Part shown: positions 24,074 to 32,332 of the stretch, piece after piece
Numbering within the stretch: position 1 is the first letter of the stretch
Layout: every line of letters begins with the position of its first letter
DNA from: Oscillospiraceae bacterium
GTDB lineage: Bacteria; Bacillota; Clostridia; Oscillospirales; Acutalibacteraceae
Assembly (NCBI GenBank): GCA_015065925.1
Contig: SVPL01000018.1
Span: 1 to 39,864, forward strand
DNA: 39,864 nucleotides
Direction: 5' to 3'
Notes under the pieces: generated by a model
What the model saw: only the letters and a program-made list of their open reading frames with translations
Told to the model about the DNA's origin: nothing
Database searches by the model: none
Translations under genes and position numbers: made by a program

Positions 24074-24102
24074 ATCCTACCACAAATGAGTCTCAATGTC
24101 AA
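24074..24102 (-). promoter_or_regulatory. Promoter of the xpt operon
   Basis: On the minus strand TTGACA (24097-24102), 17 bases, TAGGAT (24074-24079). The short leader leaves no room for a purine riboswitch, which normally precedes xpt in Firmicutes. Confidence 0.75.
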
Positions 24103-24204
24103 TAAAAGCCGTCACAATAAATTTTATTTTTCTACAAAATTTTATGGAATTTTTTGGTAGATAAAACGAAAAAAATTTAGTGGGTAGAAAAAACGGATTA
24201 TATG

Positions 24205-24213
24205 TGATATAAT
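24205..24213 (+). promoter_or_regulatory. Extended -10 promoter of the FAD protein gene
   Basis: TGATATAAT (24205-24213) is a consensus extended -10; no good -35 is seen. Transcription should begin near 24220, so the ATG at 24222 is at the very 5' end and is not the likely start. Confidence 0.6.
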
Positions 24214-24260
24214 ATTGGAGTATGTGGTTTACACAAAAACTTCAAAAAGAGGTTGCTAAT

Positions 24261-25643
24261 ATGAGAAATTACGATGTTATTATTGTTGGTGCGGGACCGG
24301 GCGGTATTTTTGCCGCTTATGAGCTGTCAAAAACTGCGCCTCACCTTAAGGTTGCCGTTTTTGAAGCCGGTCACGCTTTAGATAAGCGCAAATGCCCCAT
24401 TGACGGTGAAAAAATAAAATCCTGTATTAACTGTAAAACCTGCAGTATTATGAGTGGTTTTGGCGGTGCAGGTGCATTTTCGGACGGAAAATACAATATA
24501 ACCAACGATTTTGGCGGAACCCTTTATGAATATATCGGCAAAAAACGGGCTTTGGAGCTTATGCGCTATGTTGATGAAATAAATCTTAAATACGGCGGTG
24601 AGGGAACAAAGCTCTACACAACGGCAGGAAGCCGTTTTAAAACGGTTTGTATTCAGCACGATTTACACCTTTTAGATGCCTCTGTTCGTCATTTAGGCAC
24701 CGACATTAACTTTATTGTGCTTGAAAATTTATATGCTTATCTTAAAGATAAGGTTGATTTTTATTTTGATACCCCAATTATTTCGGTAACAAAAGAAGAA
24801 GATGGATATAAGGTAAATACCAAGGATGCCGAATACTCCTGTCGCGACTGCATTATTTCGGTTGGCAGAAGCGGTAGCAAATGGATGGAATCGGTATGCA
24901 AAGCCCTTGATATTTCAACCGAATCAACAAGAGTGGATATTGGTGTGCGCGTAGAGCTTCCCGCCTCGGTTTTTGCACATCTTACCGATGAGCTTTACGA
25001 AAGCAAAATCGCCTATCGCACCGAAAAATACGGCGACAAGGTTCGTACATTCTGTATGAATCCCAAAGGCTCGGTTGTAAATGAGAACACAAACGGAATT
25101 ATTACGGTAAACGGTCACAGCTATGAGGACCCCGCAAAGCAGACCGAAAACACCAACTTTGCCCTGCTTGTTGCCAAGCATTTTTCTGAGCCCTTTAAGG
25201 ACTCCAACGGCTACGGCGAATCTATAGCAAGGCTAAGCAATATGCTGGGCGGTGGGGTTATTGTTCAGCGCTTCGGTGATTTAATAAGGGGCAGACGCTC
25301 CACCCAAAGCCGAATTGACGAGGCATTTATTACCCCCACCTTAAATGCTACCCCCGGCGATTTAAGTCTTGTTTTACCCAAACGCATTTTAGATGGAATT
25401 ATTGAGATGATTTACGCTCTTGACAAAGTAGCCCCCGGTACCGCTAATGAGGACACCCTCCTTTACGGAGTTGAGGTGAAATTCTACAATATGGAAGTGG
25501 CGGTGGACAAAAATCTACAGTCAAAGCATAAAGGACTTTACATTATAGGCGACGGAAGCGGTATTACCCATTCCCTCTCCCACGCCTCTGCCAGCGGTGT
25601 ACATGTGGCAAGAAATATAGCAAATGAAAACTTAAAGGTTTAA
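24261..25643 (+). CDS. FAD-dependent oxidoreductase (COG2509-like)
   Basis: 460 residues from the ATG at 24261, chosen because AGAGG lies eight bases upstream. The N-terminal Rossmann motif is VGAGPGG. A cluster of four cysteines (45, 55, 58, 61) in KCPIDG...SCINCKTC precedes GFGGAGAFSDGK; this Cys-rich insert could bind a metal or cluster. A C-terminal GLYIIGDGSG completes FAD binding. Proteins of this group are called FAD-dependent dehydrogenases, and their substrates are mostly unknown. The gene stands alone and is followed directly by a glnN remnant. Confidence 0.75.
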   Translation: MRNYDVIIVGAGPGGIFAAYELSKTAPHLKVAVFEAGHALDKRKCPIDGEKIKSCINCKTCSIMSGFGGAGAFSDGKYNITNDFGGTLYEYIGKKRALELMRYVDEINLKYGGEGTKLYTTAGSRFKTVCIQHDLHLLDASVRHLGTDINFIVLENLYAYLKDKVDFYFDTPIISVTKEEDGYKVNTKDAEYSCRDCIISVGRSGSKWMESVCKALDISTESTRVDIGVRVELPASVFAHLTDELYESKIAYRTEKYGDKVRTFCMNPKGSVVNENTNGIITVNGHSYEDPAKQTENTNFALLVAKHFSEPFKDSNGYGESIARLSNMLGGGVIVQRFGDLIRGRRSTQSRIDEAFITPTLNATPGDLSLVLPKRILDGIIEMIYALDKVAPGTANEDTLLYGVEVKFYNMEVAVDKNLQSKHKGLYIIGDGSGITHSLSHASASGVHVARNIANENLKV

Positions 25644-25970
25644 GATTTTAGTTTTAATCTTGGAGATATTAGAAGTCAAATAGTATCAATAATTTTTGCC
25701 GTTCCAACCGCCCTTTCTACTGCTGAAACCGAGCTTATTATTACCCTTTCTAACCTTCTTAACACAATGTATGAGGATAATAAAGAGTTAGAAAAGCTAA
25801 GCATTAATGCCGCCGAAATTACCGATTTGCAACAAAGAGCCAACTATTATAGAGATAATATTATCCCCTATATGGCAAAGGTTCGCGCCTCGGCAGATGA
25901 ATTAGAGCTTATTACCGCCAAAAAATACTAGCCTATGCCCACCTACGGCGATTTAATTTATAAGGTTTGA
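25644..25970 (+). pseudogene. glnN: Remnant of type III glutamine synthetase, 3' end only
   Basis: Read from 25644, in the same frame as the preceding gene after its stop, the sequence gives a helix-rich tail (NYYRDNIIPYMAKVRASADE) then ITAKKY, a TAG, and PMPTYGDLIYKV, ending in TGA at 25968. Type III glutamine synthetases typically end in a motif like KYWPxPTYGDLLF, so the TAG (25929-25931) replaces the expected Trp codon (TGG). About 105 codons remain of a protein of roughly 700 residues. The rest of the gene is missing. It explains most of the apparent non-coding gap at 25644-26059 and is probably not functional. Confidence 0.78.
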
Positions 25971-26006
25971 GTTTTTTATTACAAAGCGAAAAACAATAAG
26001 TATACC

Positions 26007-26045
26007 AAAAGGGTGCGACCTAAATTACAGGTTGCACCCTTTTTA
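26007..26045. terminator. Bidirectional terminator
   Basis: AAAAGGGTGCGACC (26007-26020) pairs with GGTTGCACCCTTTT (26030-26043 region), with one mismatch and T runs. It ends the GH106-like gene on the minus strand and the glnN remnant on the plus strand. Confidence 0.8.
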
Positions 26046-26059
26046 TACGGAACATTAAA

Positions 26060-28159
26060 TTAAAATATTAAAAATCTTGCTTCATACGGCGGGATAGATA
26101 GAAGGATTTTTTGGTAGTCGCCTATTTTTTCGGTGTTTGGAGTAAACTTTGTTTCGGATATTACATCATAGCCTATGGGGGCTTTGGTTTCGTGAATTTT
26201 AACAACAAGCTCAACCAATTCCGCCGAAGAATTCACAAACATAAAGGTGCTTTTATCATTAGAAATTTTATTGCAATATACAATATTTTCTGCACCTTTT
26301 TCAAATATTATATTCTGAGAAAAATCGGTATAAAGCATATCGCTTATTTGCTGTGTTGATTTAACAAACCTTAAATTTTGAAGCTCTTTTAAAGCGGGAG
26401 TTAAAACCGCGCCCTCGTTTACAAAAATTTTTGCTCCCAATTTAGCAAGGCGCAAAATATCCTGCTCTATCCCCTCTGCCTCAATAAAGCAATAGGGTAT
26501 ATAAACTGCCTTAAAGGGCAGACATTTACCAACACATATTTCATTATTTTGAAGGGTTGCCGCTGACATATAACTGCTATTAAAAATAGTGTATGATATC
26601 TTATATTTTTCAAGGTCAAGCAAATCTGTTTTAAAGCCTTTGCAGATTTTTTCAAAGGTTGTATCATAATCTCTTTCGTTATGCCCCATTTCAGAGGGTG
26701 TATTGAATGTATATCCGCTTTTCACAGGATAATAAACCAATAACTCGGAATAAAATTTGCCGTCCTTTAAAAGCTGACCTGCCTTTGCAAGTCTTTCATA
26801 ACAATATCTTTTGCTTTTTGCATTAGTCCCTTTATTCATATAGGAGGTTATTGTGTTTATTCCGTTTGCGTACTGAATAAGCAAGGAGCAAAGTGTTTTT
26901 TCTTTGGTTATAGCGGCTTTATTGTCCGAATGAAAGCCGGTTTCACTCATAACAACCGCTTTACCCTCAAGGGCGGCGGCACTGCTTACCGTTTTTAGCA
27001 AAAGAGGTTGATTTACAACATTTTGCGGTTGACAGGTGAGTAAATCTATACCGGGATAATGCATTGGCTTTAACACATCAAAAAAATCAAGCTCGTTTAT
27101 AATTTGCTCCTCAAGCAGCTCCTCGCCCAAAAGGTGACCGCTTAATTTCAAGCCGTGCTTTTCGCAAAATTCGGCATATTGGTCAAAATAGGCTTCCTTA
27201 TAAAGTTCTTTGCAAACCTCATAATAATCCTGCTTTACCTTACTTGGACTATCCCCATTTGACTCAAAAAGCTTTGGAATATCAGGTGTAATATCATAAC
27301 CCTTGCGGGCTTTAAACTCGGCTTCAAAATTTCGCGACCAAGCGACAAATTTATAAAGTGGAATACTGTCATCGGTAGGATTTATCTGATATGCATTATA
27401 TGGCAACTCACTGAAATACTGATTCATTACCGAGGGCTCATCGGTAAATACCGCCTCAATTGTATTGCCAAAAAATTCGCCTAAATATTTAACATAATTT
27501 TCAAAGGTCATTTCCAAAAACTTAGAAACGGCATTTTTATCCATAACATCAATATATCGACAATGAGGACTGAATTTTCTGGTAGGATGTACCCCTTCAT
27601 AAAGCGTCTTTGTGGCAATATAATAAAGGGTGCCGTCTGACTCGGCGGTATATGTAATGAGGTTTTGGTTCGCCAAATCTGTAATATCCCTGCTTAGGAC
27701 ACCATCATCAAATAAAACTGCCTTTAATTTTTCGTGACCGTGGGGTAAATCAAGGCTTATACTTTCACCCTTTTTTAAGGGATGAGGATTACATATTATT
27801 CCGTAGCACTCTGTTTCGGGATATTTTTCTACAACCTTACCAAATGCGGCGCCGCTTGGGTATCCCAACTCATCATAAATCCAAACTCTAACGCCCTTTT
27901 CTTTGCAGATTTTTAAAACTCCTCGCAAATACTTAAAGGTTTTTTCGTCGGTTAAATAATGTTTATACCGATTTTTGAATTTTTTACCGTTATAGGTATT
28001 CAAAACGGCTCCGCCGTAGCCCGCTTTAACAACAAACTTATTTATACTTCTTTTGGCCTTAAACATTGCCCAAAAATATGGCTGCCAAAGCCTATAACCG
28101 AAATGTCCGTGAAGCATTTTAAGCGGTCTGAAATTATTGTCATTTTTAGAAAAATTCAT
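26060..28159 (-). CDS. GH106-like glycosidase, possibly alpha-L-rhamnosidase
   Basis: 699 residues from the ATG at 28159, which lies two bases after the MATE stop and has AAGGGG nine bases upstream. No signal peptide is visible, so it is likely cytoplasmic. The N-terminal half is a TIM barrel with VWIYDELGYPSG (Asp96, Glu97) and VFTDEPS (Asp240, Glu241), acidic pairs typical of GH106 and related large glycosidases; KAVVMSETGFHS follows near residue 415. The C-terminal part contains a beta-sandwich. Last gene of AraC/MATE/glycosidase. It could remove a rhamnose-like sugar from an imported glycoside. The family assignment is from motifs only. Confidence 0.6.
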   Translation of the reverse strand: MNFSKNDNNFRPLKMLHGHFGYRLWQPYFWAMFKAKRSINKFVVKAGYGGAVLNTYNGKKFKNRYKHYLTDEKTFKYLRGVLKICKEKGVRVWIYDELGYPSGAAFGKVVEKYPETECYGIICNPHPLKKGESISLDLPHGHEKLKAVLFDDGVLSRDITDLANQNLITYTAESDGTLYYIATKTLYEGVHPTRKFSPHCRYIDVMDKNAVSKFLEMTFENYVKYLGEFFGNTIEAVFTDEPSVMNQYFSELPYNAYQINPTDDSIPLYKFVAWSRNFEAEFKARKGYDITPDIPKLFESNGDSPSKVKQDYYEVCKELYKEAYFDQYAEFCEKHGLKLSGHLLGEELLEEQIINELDFFDVLKPMHYPGIDLLTCQPQNVVNQPLLLKTVSSAAALEGKAVVMSETGFHSDNKAAITKEKTLCSLLIQYANGINTITSYMNKGTNAKSKRYCYERLAKAGQLLKDGKFYSELLVYYPVKSGYTFNTPSEMGHNERDYDTTFEKICKGFKTDLLDLEKYKISYTIFNSSYMSAATLQNNEICVGKCLPFKAVYIPYCFIEAEGIEQDILRLAKLGAKIFVNEGAVLTPALKELQNLRFVKSTQQISDMLYTDFSQNIIFEKGAENIVYCNKISNDKSTFMFVNSSAELVELVVKIHETKAPIGYDVISETKFTPNTEKIGDYQKILLSIPPYEARFLIF

Positions 28160-28161
28160 AC

Positions 28162-29595
28162 TTAATTTCCCCTTTTTGTCCATTTGCCCGATTTCCATCT
28201 GTAAACCGAGGATACTGCCCTTATAAGCTCATCTATTGCTACGGCTATGTAGCACCCCATTATTCCCAGCCCAAGCTGAATTGAAAGCAAATAGGAAAGT
28301 CCAACGCTTATTGTCCAGCAGGAGCAAATGGTAATTATAAGCATAAATTTCATATCTCCTGCGCCACGCAAAGAATATTCATAAACCTGACTTACCCCTC
28401 TGGAAAGCTCAGCTACCGTATCTATAATAAATACCCACAAAGCCGTTTTTATTAAGATTGGGTTTTCGGTAAAAATTAGCATAAGGGGCTTATAAAATAC
28501 GACTATTAAAAAACATAATGAAAAATTAACCGTTACTGTGATTTTAACAAGTCTACGGCATAGCGACTTTGCCTGGTCATATTTTCCACCGCCCACCAGT
28601 CTTCCAATAAGCAGGGAGTTTGCGCTACCCAAACACATACTAAAAAGGTAGGCATAACACAAAATATTATCGTAATACACCTTGCCCGAAAGAGCGTAGG
28701 TTCCTATCAAGGCAATAAATGATGTGGAAACAATTTGGGAAAGGGAAAAGGTGCTTCCCGAAATTCCTGCAGGAATACCGATTGAAAGTATTTTTTTGCC
28801 GTAATTCAAAAAAGCTCTAAAGGATTTTGGAACCAATAGCCGAATGGATTTTTTCCTTATATAATAAATGTTTAAAATTAGTCCTGCTAACTGACTTATA
28901 ACGGTACCAAGAGCAATTCCCGCAACACCCGTTACAGGAGAATATTCTGCAAATTTTATAACATAAATATTAAGAATTAAATTCAAGGCTATAGTAACAA
29001 AATTAATTCCAACCGTAATTTTTGCGTGACCAAAACACCTTAAAAGGGATGATAATCCCGAAGAAACCGCAACTATTACCATTGCCGAAACCCTTATTTT
29101 ATAAAACACAGTTGCCTCACTTAAAACACTGCTTTCCAAATTCATAAAACCTAAAATCAGCGTACTGAAGGAAAGCATTAAAACGGTACACAAAAAGCCT
29201 AAAATTCCGCAAAGCACAACCTGAGTGAAGGCGGTAGAGAAGGCTTTTTTTAGTCTTTCGGCACCTATCATATTGCTGATAACAACGGTACCGCCCGTAG
29301 AAATTACGGTAAAAACTATGGAGCTGAAGTTTAAAATTGTATTAGCGCTACCAACAGCTGCAACCGAATTTTCACTATACCCGCTAAGCACCGCAGAATT
29401 AATTATGGCTATTATTCGTGTGGCAACAGTTTCAAGCAAAAGAGGAAGGGCAAGAGCAAAAACATTTAAACTGCCAAGAGAGGTTGAAACAGTAAAGGCA
29501 GGATTATTAAAGGTCTTTACCCAAAAGCTCCGCCCTATATTTCGAGGGTGAAATACCTGTATTTTTCTTAAAAGTTTTTGAAAAATAGGCAACAT
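28162..29595 (-). CDS. MATE-family efflux transporter
   Basis: 477 residues if read from the ATG at 29595. The membrane part begins near residue 45, with about 12 predicted spans in two similar halves (ALALPLLLETVATRIIAII, later LSIGIPAGISGSTFSLSQI). MATE proteins export drugs and metabolites against Na+ or H+. The first 30 codons overlap the end of the AraC gene in another frame and have no family resemblance; a downstream, non-ATG start is possible, but none with a good site was found. Placed with a cytoplasmic glycosidase, it may export the aglycone released from a glycoside. Confidence 0.85.
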   Translation of the reverse strand: MLPIFQKLLRKIQVFHPRNIGRSFWVKTFNNPAFTVSTSLGSLNVFALALPLLLETVATRIIAIINSAVLSGYSENSVAAVGSANTILNFSSIVFTVISTGGTVVISNMIGAERLKKAFSTAFTQVVLCGILGFLCTVLMLSFSTLILGFMNLESSVLSEATVFYKIRVSAMVIVAVSSGLSSLLRCFGHAKITVGINFVTIALNLILNIYVIKFAEYSPVTGVAGIALGTVISQLAGLILNIYYIRKKSIRLLVPKSFRAFLNYGKKILSIGIPAGISGSTFSLSQIVSTSFIALIGTYALSGKVYYDNILCYAYLFSMCLGSANSLLIGRLVGGGKYDQAKSLCRRLVKITVTVNFSLCFLIVVFYKPLMLIFTENPILIKTALWVFIIDTVAELSRGVSQVYEYSLRGAGDMKFMLIITICSCWTISVGLSYLLSIQLGLGIMGCYIAVAIDELIRAVSSVYRWKSGKWTKRGN

Positions 29596-30409
29596 CCTTA
29601 AACCCCACTCCTTCTGAAATTTTTTCCAAGGAAAAATTTGAAGCCTTAATTAGCTTTTTAGCCGCTTTAATTCTTATATTTTCCAACACCTTAAAAATTG
29701 AAGTGTCCAAATGCTTTTTAAAAACTTGGTTTAAATAATCAAAGCTATAGCACAAATCTTTAGATATTTTATCACCCGTTATCTTATTCATATAATTGTT
29801 ATTAAGATAATCTAAAACTGTATTTATAAGATGCATTTTATCGGTTTTAGGGGAATTAGAATTCATTTTAATAAAAAGTCTGTAAATTTCAATAAAGAGT
29901 TCATCTACCGACATAGCCGTCAATGTTTTATTATTTTCCAAAATCAATTTATTGGTTTCTATTCCGCGCTCGGCTATACTGCAAAGATTGTAAAAAAGCG
30001 AAGTGTCGCAAAAGCTTATCTGCTTTGGCAGGGTTATAACATCATCAAAGCCGCCGACACTACCACCCATAGCCCTTAAAATGCCTTCATTATGTACATT
30101 CTCAAGCCATTTTTCTTTTGAAATATTTACAATTTTTGCATTTTTGTGCTTAAAATGAATGTATATTAGGTTATATACACTGGATTTTGTTCCAAAATGC
30201 AAAAGCTTGGGTTCAAAAAGGAAACAATCTCCCTTTTTTAAGGCATATTCCCTACCATCCTCACAAACAAAAAGCTCCCCTGAAGTTATTAAATAAAATA
30301 TATAATCGTCACTTGTGCGACGGATATTTTTATGAGGTGTTAATGAGTTATCTTTGCCTATAAGAGTAATTTGAGGAAGAATTTCTGCCGAGTAATTTAA
30401 AAATACCAA
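29507..30409 (-). CDS. AraC-family regulator of the MATE/glycosidase unit
   Basis: 300 residues starting at TTG with AAGGGTG nine bases upstream. Cupin-like sensor at the N-terminus (EYALKKGDCFLFEPKLLHF), about 120 residues of linker, then two helix-turn-helix motifs ending FKKNTGISPSKYRAELL. It is the first gene of an AraC/MATE/glycosidase operon. The promoter carries a palindrome (30421-30435) that could serve as its own operator. Inducer unknown. Confidence 0.88.
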   Translation of the reverse strand: MVFLNYSAEILPQITLIGKDNSLTPHKNIRRTSDDYIFYLITSGELFVCEDGREYALKKGDCFLFEPKLLHFGTKSSVYNLIYIHFKHKNAKIVNISKEKWLENVHNEGILRAMGGSVGGFDDVITLPKQISFCDTSLFYNLCSIAERGIETNKLILENNKTLTAMSVDELFIEIYRLFIKMNSNSPKTDKMHLINTVLDYLNNNYMNKITGDKISKDLCYSFDYLNQVFKKHLDTSIFKVLENIRIKAAKKLIKASNFSLEKISEGVGFKDVAYFSKTFKKNTGISPSKYRAELLGKDL

Positions 30410-30420
30410 ATAATCACACC

Positions 30421-30461
30421 CTTATATGATATAAGATAATTCAAAAAACTTATTAAGTCAA
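30421..30461 (-). promoter_or_regulatory. Promoter and dyad of the AraC/MATE/glycosidase operon
   Basis: On the minus strand TTGACT (30456-30461), 17 bases, TATCTT (30433-30438). The dyad CTTATATGATATAAG (30421-30435) overlaps the -10 and would suit an autoregulatory site. Confidence 0.5.
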
Positions 30462-30511
30462 CACAAAAAAACGAGAAATTTTTGTAAAATAGCGAGTTTT
30501 TATAAAAAATT

Positions 30512-30543
30512 AAAGCAACCAAGGAAAAATCCCCGGTTGCTTT
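30512..30543 (-). terminator. Terminator of the large glycan operon
   Basis: AAAGCAACC (30512-30520) pairs with GGTTGCTTT (30535-30543), with further pairing in the loop, followed on the minus strand by AATTTTTT. It ends transcription after the lipoprotein glycosidase. Confidence 0.8.
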
Positions 30544-30577
30544 ATGATTTTACTGTTCGGTTAATTTTGCCCACTAT

Positions 30578-32332
30578 TTATTTTACGCTGGTATAAACGC
30601 TAAGTCCCAAAGCGGGAATTACATCCTTAAAGGTTGTTTTGCAATTTGTGATTTTAGCCGATGCGGGAATTATCTCAGCTAAAGCGCTTTGATAAACCTC
30701 ATCAGGATTAAACTGATGTCTGTAAAGAGTCTTGCCGATTGACTTTTCGAAATTAACCTTAACGGCTGCCGCAGTATAGTTCATATTAATAACCGCAACA
30801 CCCACATTTCCGTCGGGAAGCTTTACCATTGTAGCATAAATTCCTGTAGCATCTGCCTTGGAATAATCAACATCATAAACCTGAGCGCCCGAAACACCTA
30901 TATAATTAGCCATAAGCTGGAAGGCATAAAATCCGGGGTGAGGAACATTGTTTATCTGGAAATTGGGCAACATACCCCACTGATGCACACCGTCATCAAA
31001 ATAGTCGGTAATGTTGGTTGTGATATTGTTGGGCCATTGTTGGTCAACAAGAGTCCACATATATGAACCGCGGATGCCGTTATTAAGACTTGCGATTTGT
31101 TGTAGGGCAAGCTGAGTACCGTACTGTCCCAATTCACGGCGCCAGTTTGCACCCTGAGAATATCCGCTATGGAAGACACCGTATTCATCAAAAATGTAGT
31201 TATCTTTACCACACTTTAATCCGCTAAGCTTAAGCTTTATATCCTCATCCCAGAAGGAATAAGCATCACCAATAAGATTATCTGCCGTTGCATAACTATG
31301 ACTGCTGTAATAATCAATAGCACCTTCGGTATCAAGTCTGCAAACCGCCTTGGACATATAGCCATAGGGGGTTGTTCTTGCGCCCTCGTTGGGGCCTACA
31401 ATCTTAAGATTTTTTCTTAAACCGCTTTCTTTAAGCTTTCTGTGTACTGCGTTGGAATAGAGCAGAAAATCCTTGGCGTAAAGCTCTGCTGCCTCCTCGG
31501 GGGTAGCTTTACCTTCACCCAAATATCCAAATCCGGGCTCGGTTGAAAGGGAAAGATATTTAACATTGGTGCAACCCTTTGCATAAAGATTTTCAATAGT
31601 GGCATTAATGAAGGTTGCGAAGTTATCCATTGTTTTATCTACATCGCCTTCAACATAAAAAGCCTTAACCTTGTTGCCGTCGGCATAAACATAAGCATCC
31701 TTTTTGTTTTTGTTATCGGAGGTTAAATACTTATCAAAAAGGTCTTTAAAGGCATACCAATAGCTAAGATGAACCTCAATATCTCTTTCCTTAAGCTCCA
31801 GACACCAACGGTAAAGGGCCTGCATATCTGCGCTTTCAAAATCCCAGGTTTTGTTATGAGCATCCCAAGCGGAGTTGTATTCATAATAGGTTCTGGCTAC
31901 GCTAATGCCACTCTTTTTAACGGCATCAAGCTCTGCCTTTGCCGAGCGCTCGGTATGAACGCGACCGTAGGCGTCGTCACGGAAGGTGTAGGCGTGATAA
32001 ATAGCGTTAAAGCCTAAAAAATCCTTTTGAATGGGTTCAGAGCCGTTTTTAAGGGTAACCTCACCCGAGGAATAAAAGCCAAGTCCAATATCCTCATCAT
32101 CTGTGAAAAAGTCATCATACTCATCATCAAAGTAAAAATCTTCATCATCAAAGGTTTCCTCTGAGGAGTTATCCTGCTCGGTTGGTTCCTCATTGGAAGA
32201 AATATTTTCTACCGTTTCTTCCGATTTGGACGAGGTATTTGTTGAGGTTGTATCCTTTTGATTGCAACCTATAAGAGAAAACATTATACAAAATGCCAAA
32301 ATAAGGCAAATAATATTTTTAAAGCTTAACAA
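30578..32332 (-). CDS. Clan GH-A lipoprotein glycosidase with acidic linker
   Basis: 584 residues. A signal peptide ends in a lipobox with Cys23 (SLIGC). Residues about 30-85 form a Ser/Thr/Glu-rich and then Asp/Glu-rich linker (EETFDDEDFYFDDEYDDFF) that would hold the enzyme away from the membrane. The TIM barrel follows, with the acid/base candidate Glu265 (LSLSTEPGFG) and nucleophile candidate Glu383 (YIFDEYG), 118 residues apart, as usual for clan A (GH5/GH39-like). A C-terminal beta-sandwich closes the protein. TTG start with AAAGGAGGGG upstream; it overlaps the end of the surface protein gene by seven bases. The exact family and substrate are not settled. Confidence 0.75.
   Translation of the reverse strand: MLSFKNIICLILAFCIMFSLIGCNQKDTTSTNTSSKSEETVENISSNEEPTEQDNSSEETFDDEDFYFDDEYDDFFTDDEDIGLGFYSSGEVTLKNGSEPIQKDFLGFNAIYHAYTFRDDAYGRVHTERSAKAELDAVKKSGISVARTYYEYNSAWDAHNKTWDFESADMQALYRWCLELKERDIEVHLSYWYAFKDLFDKYLTSDNKNKKDAYVYADGNKVKAFYVEGDVDKTMDNFATFINATIENLYAKGCTNVKYLSLSTEPGFGYLGEGKATPEEAAELYAKDFLLYSNAVHRKLKESGLRKNLKIVGPNEGARTTPYGYMSKAVCRLDTEGAIDYYSSHSYATADNLIGDAYSFWDEDIKLKLSGLKCGKDNYIFDEYGVFHSGYSQGANWRRELGQYGTQLALQQIASLNNGIRGSYMWTLVDQQWPNNITTNITDYFDDGVHQWGMLPNFQINNVPHPGFYAFQLMANYIGVSGAQVYDVDYSKADATGIYATMVKLPDGNVGVAVINMNYTAAAVKVNFEKSIGKTLYRHQFNPDEVYQSALAEIIPASAKITNCKTTFKDVIPALGLSVYTSVK

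Noticed and set aside
24039-24220. Purine riboswitch before xpt
   Set aside because: The promoter is too close to the gene and no aptamer-like core was seen.
24222-24260. Upstream ATG for the FAD protein
   Set aside because: It lies within a few bases of the predicted transcription start and has no ribosome binding site; the ATG at 24261 has one.
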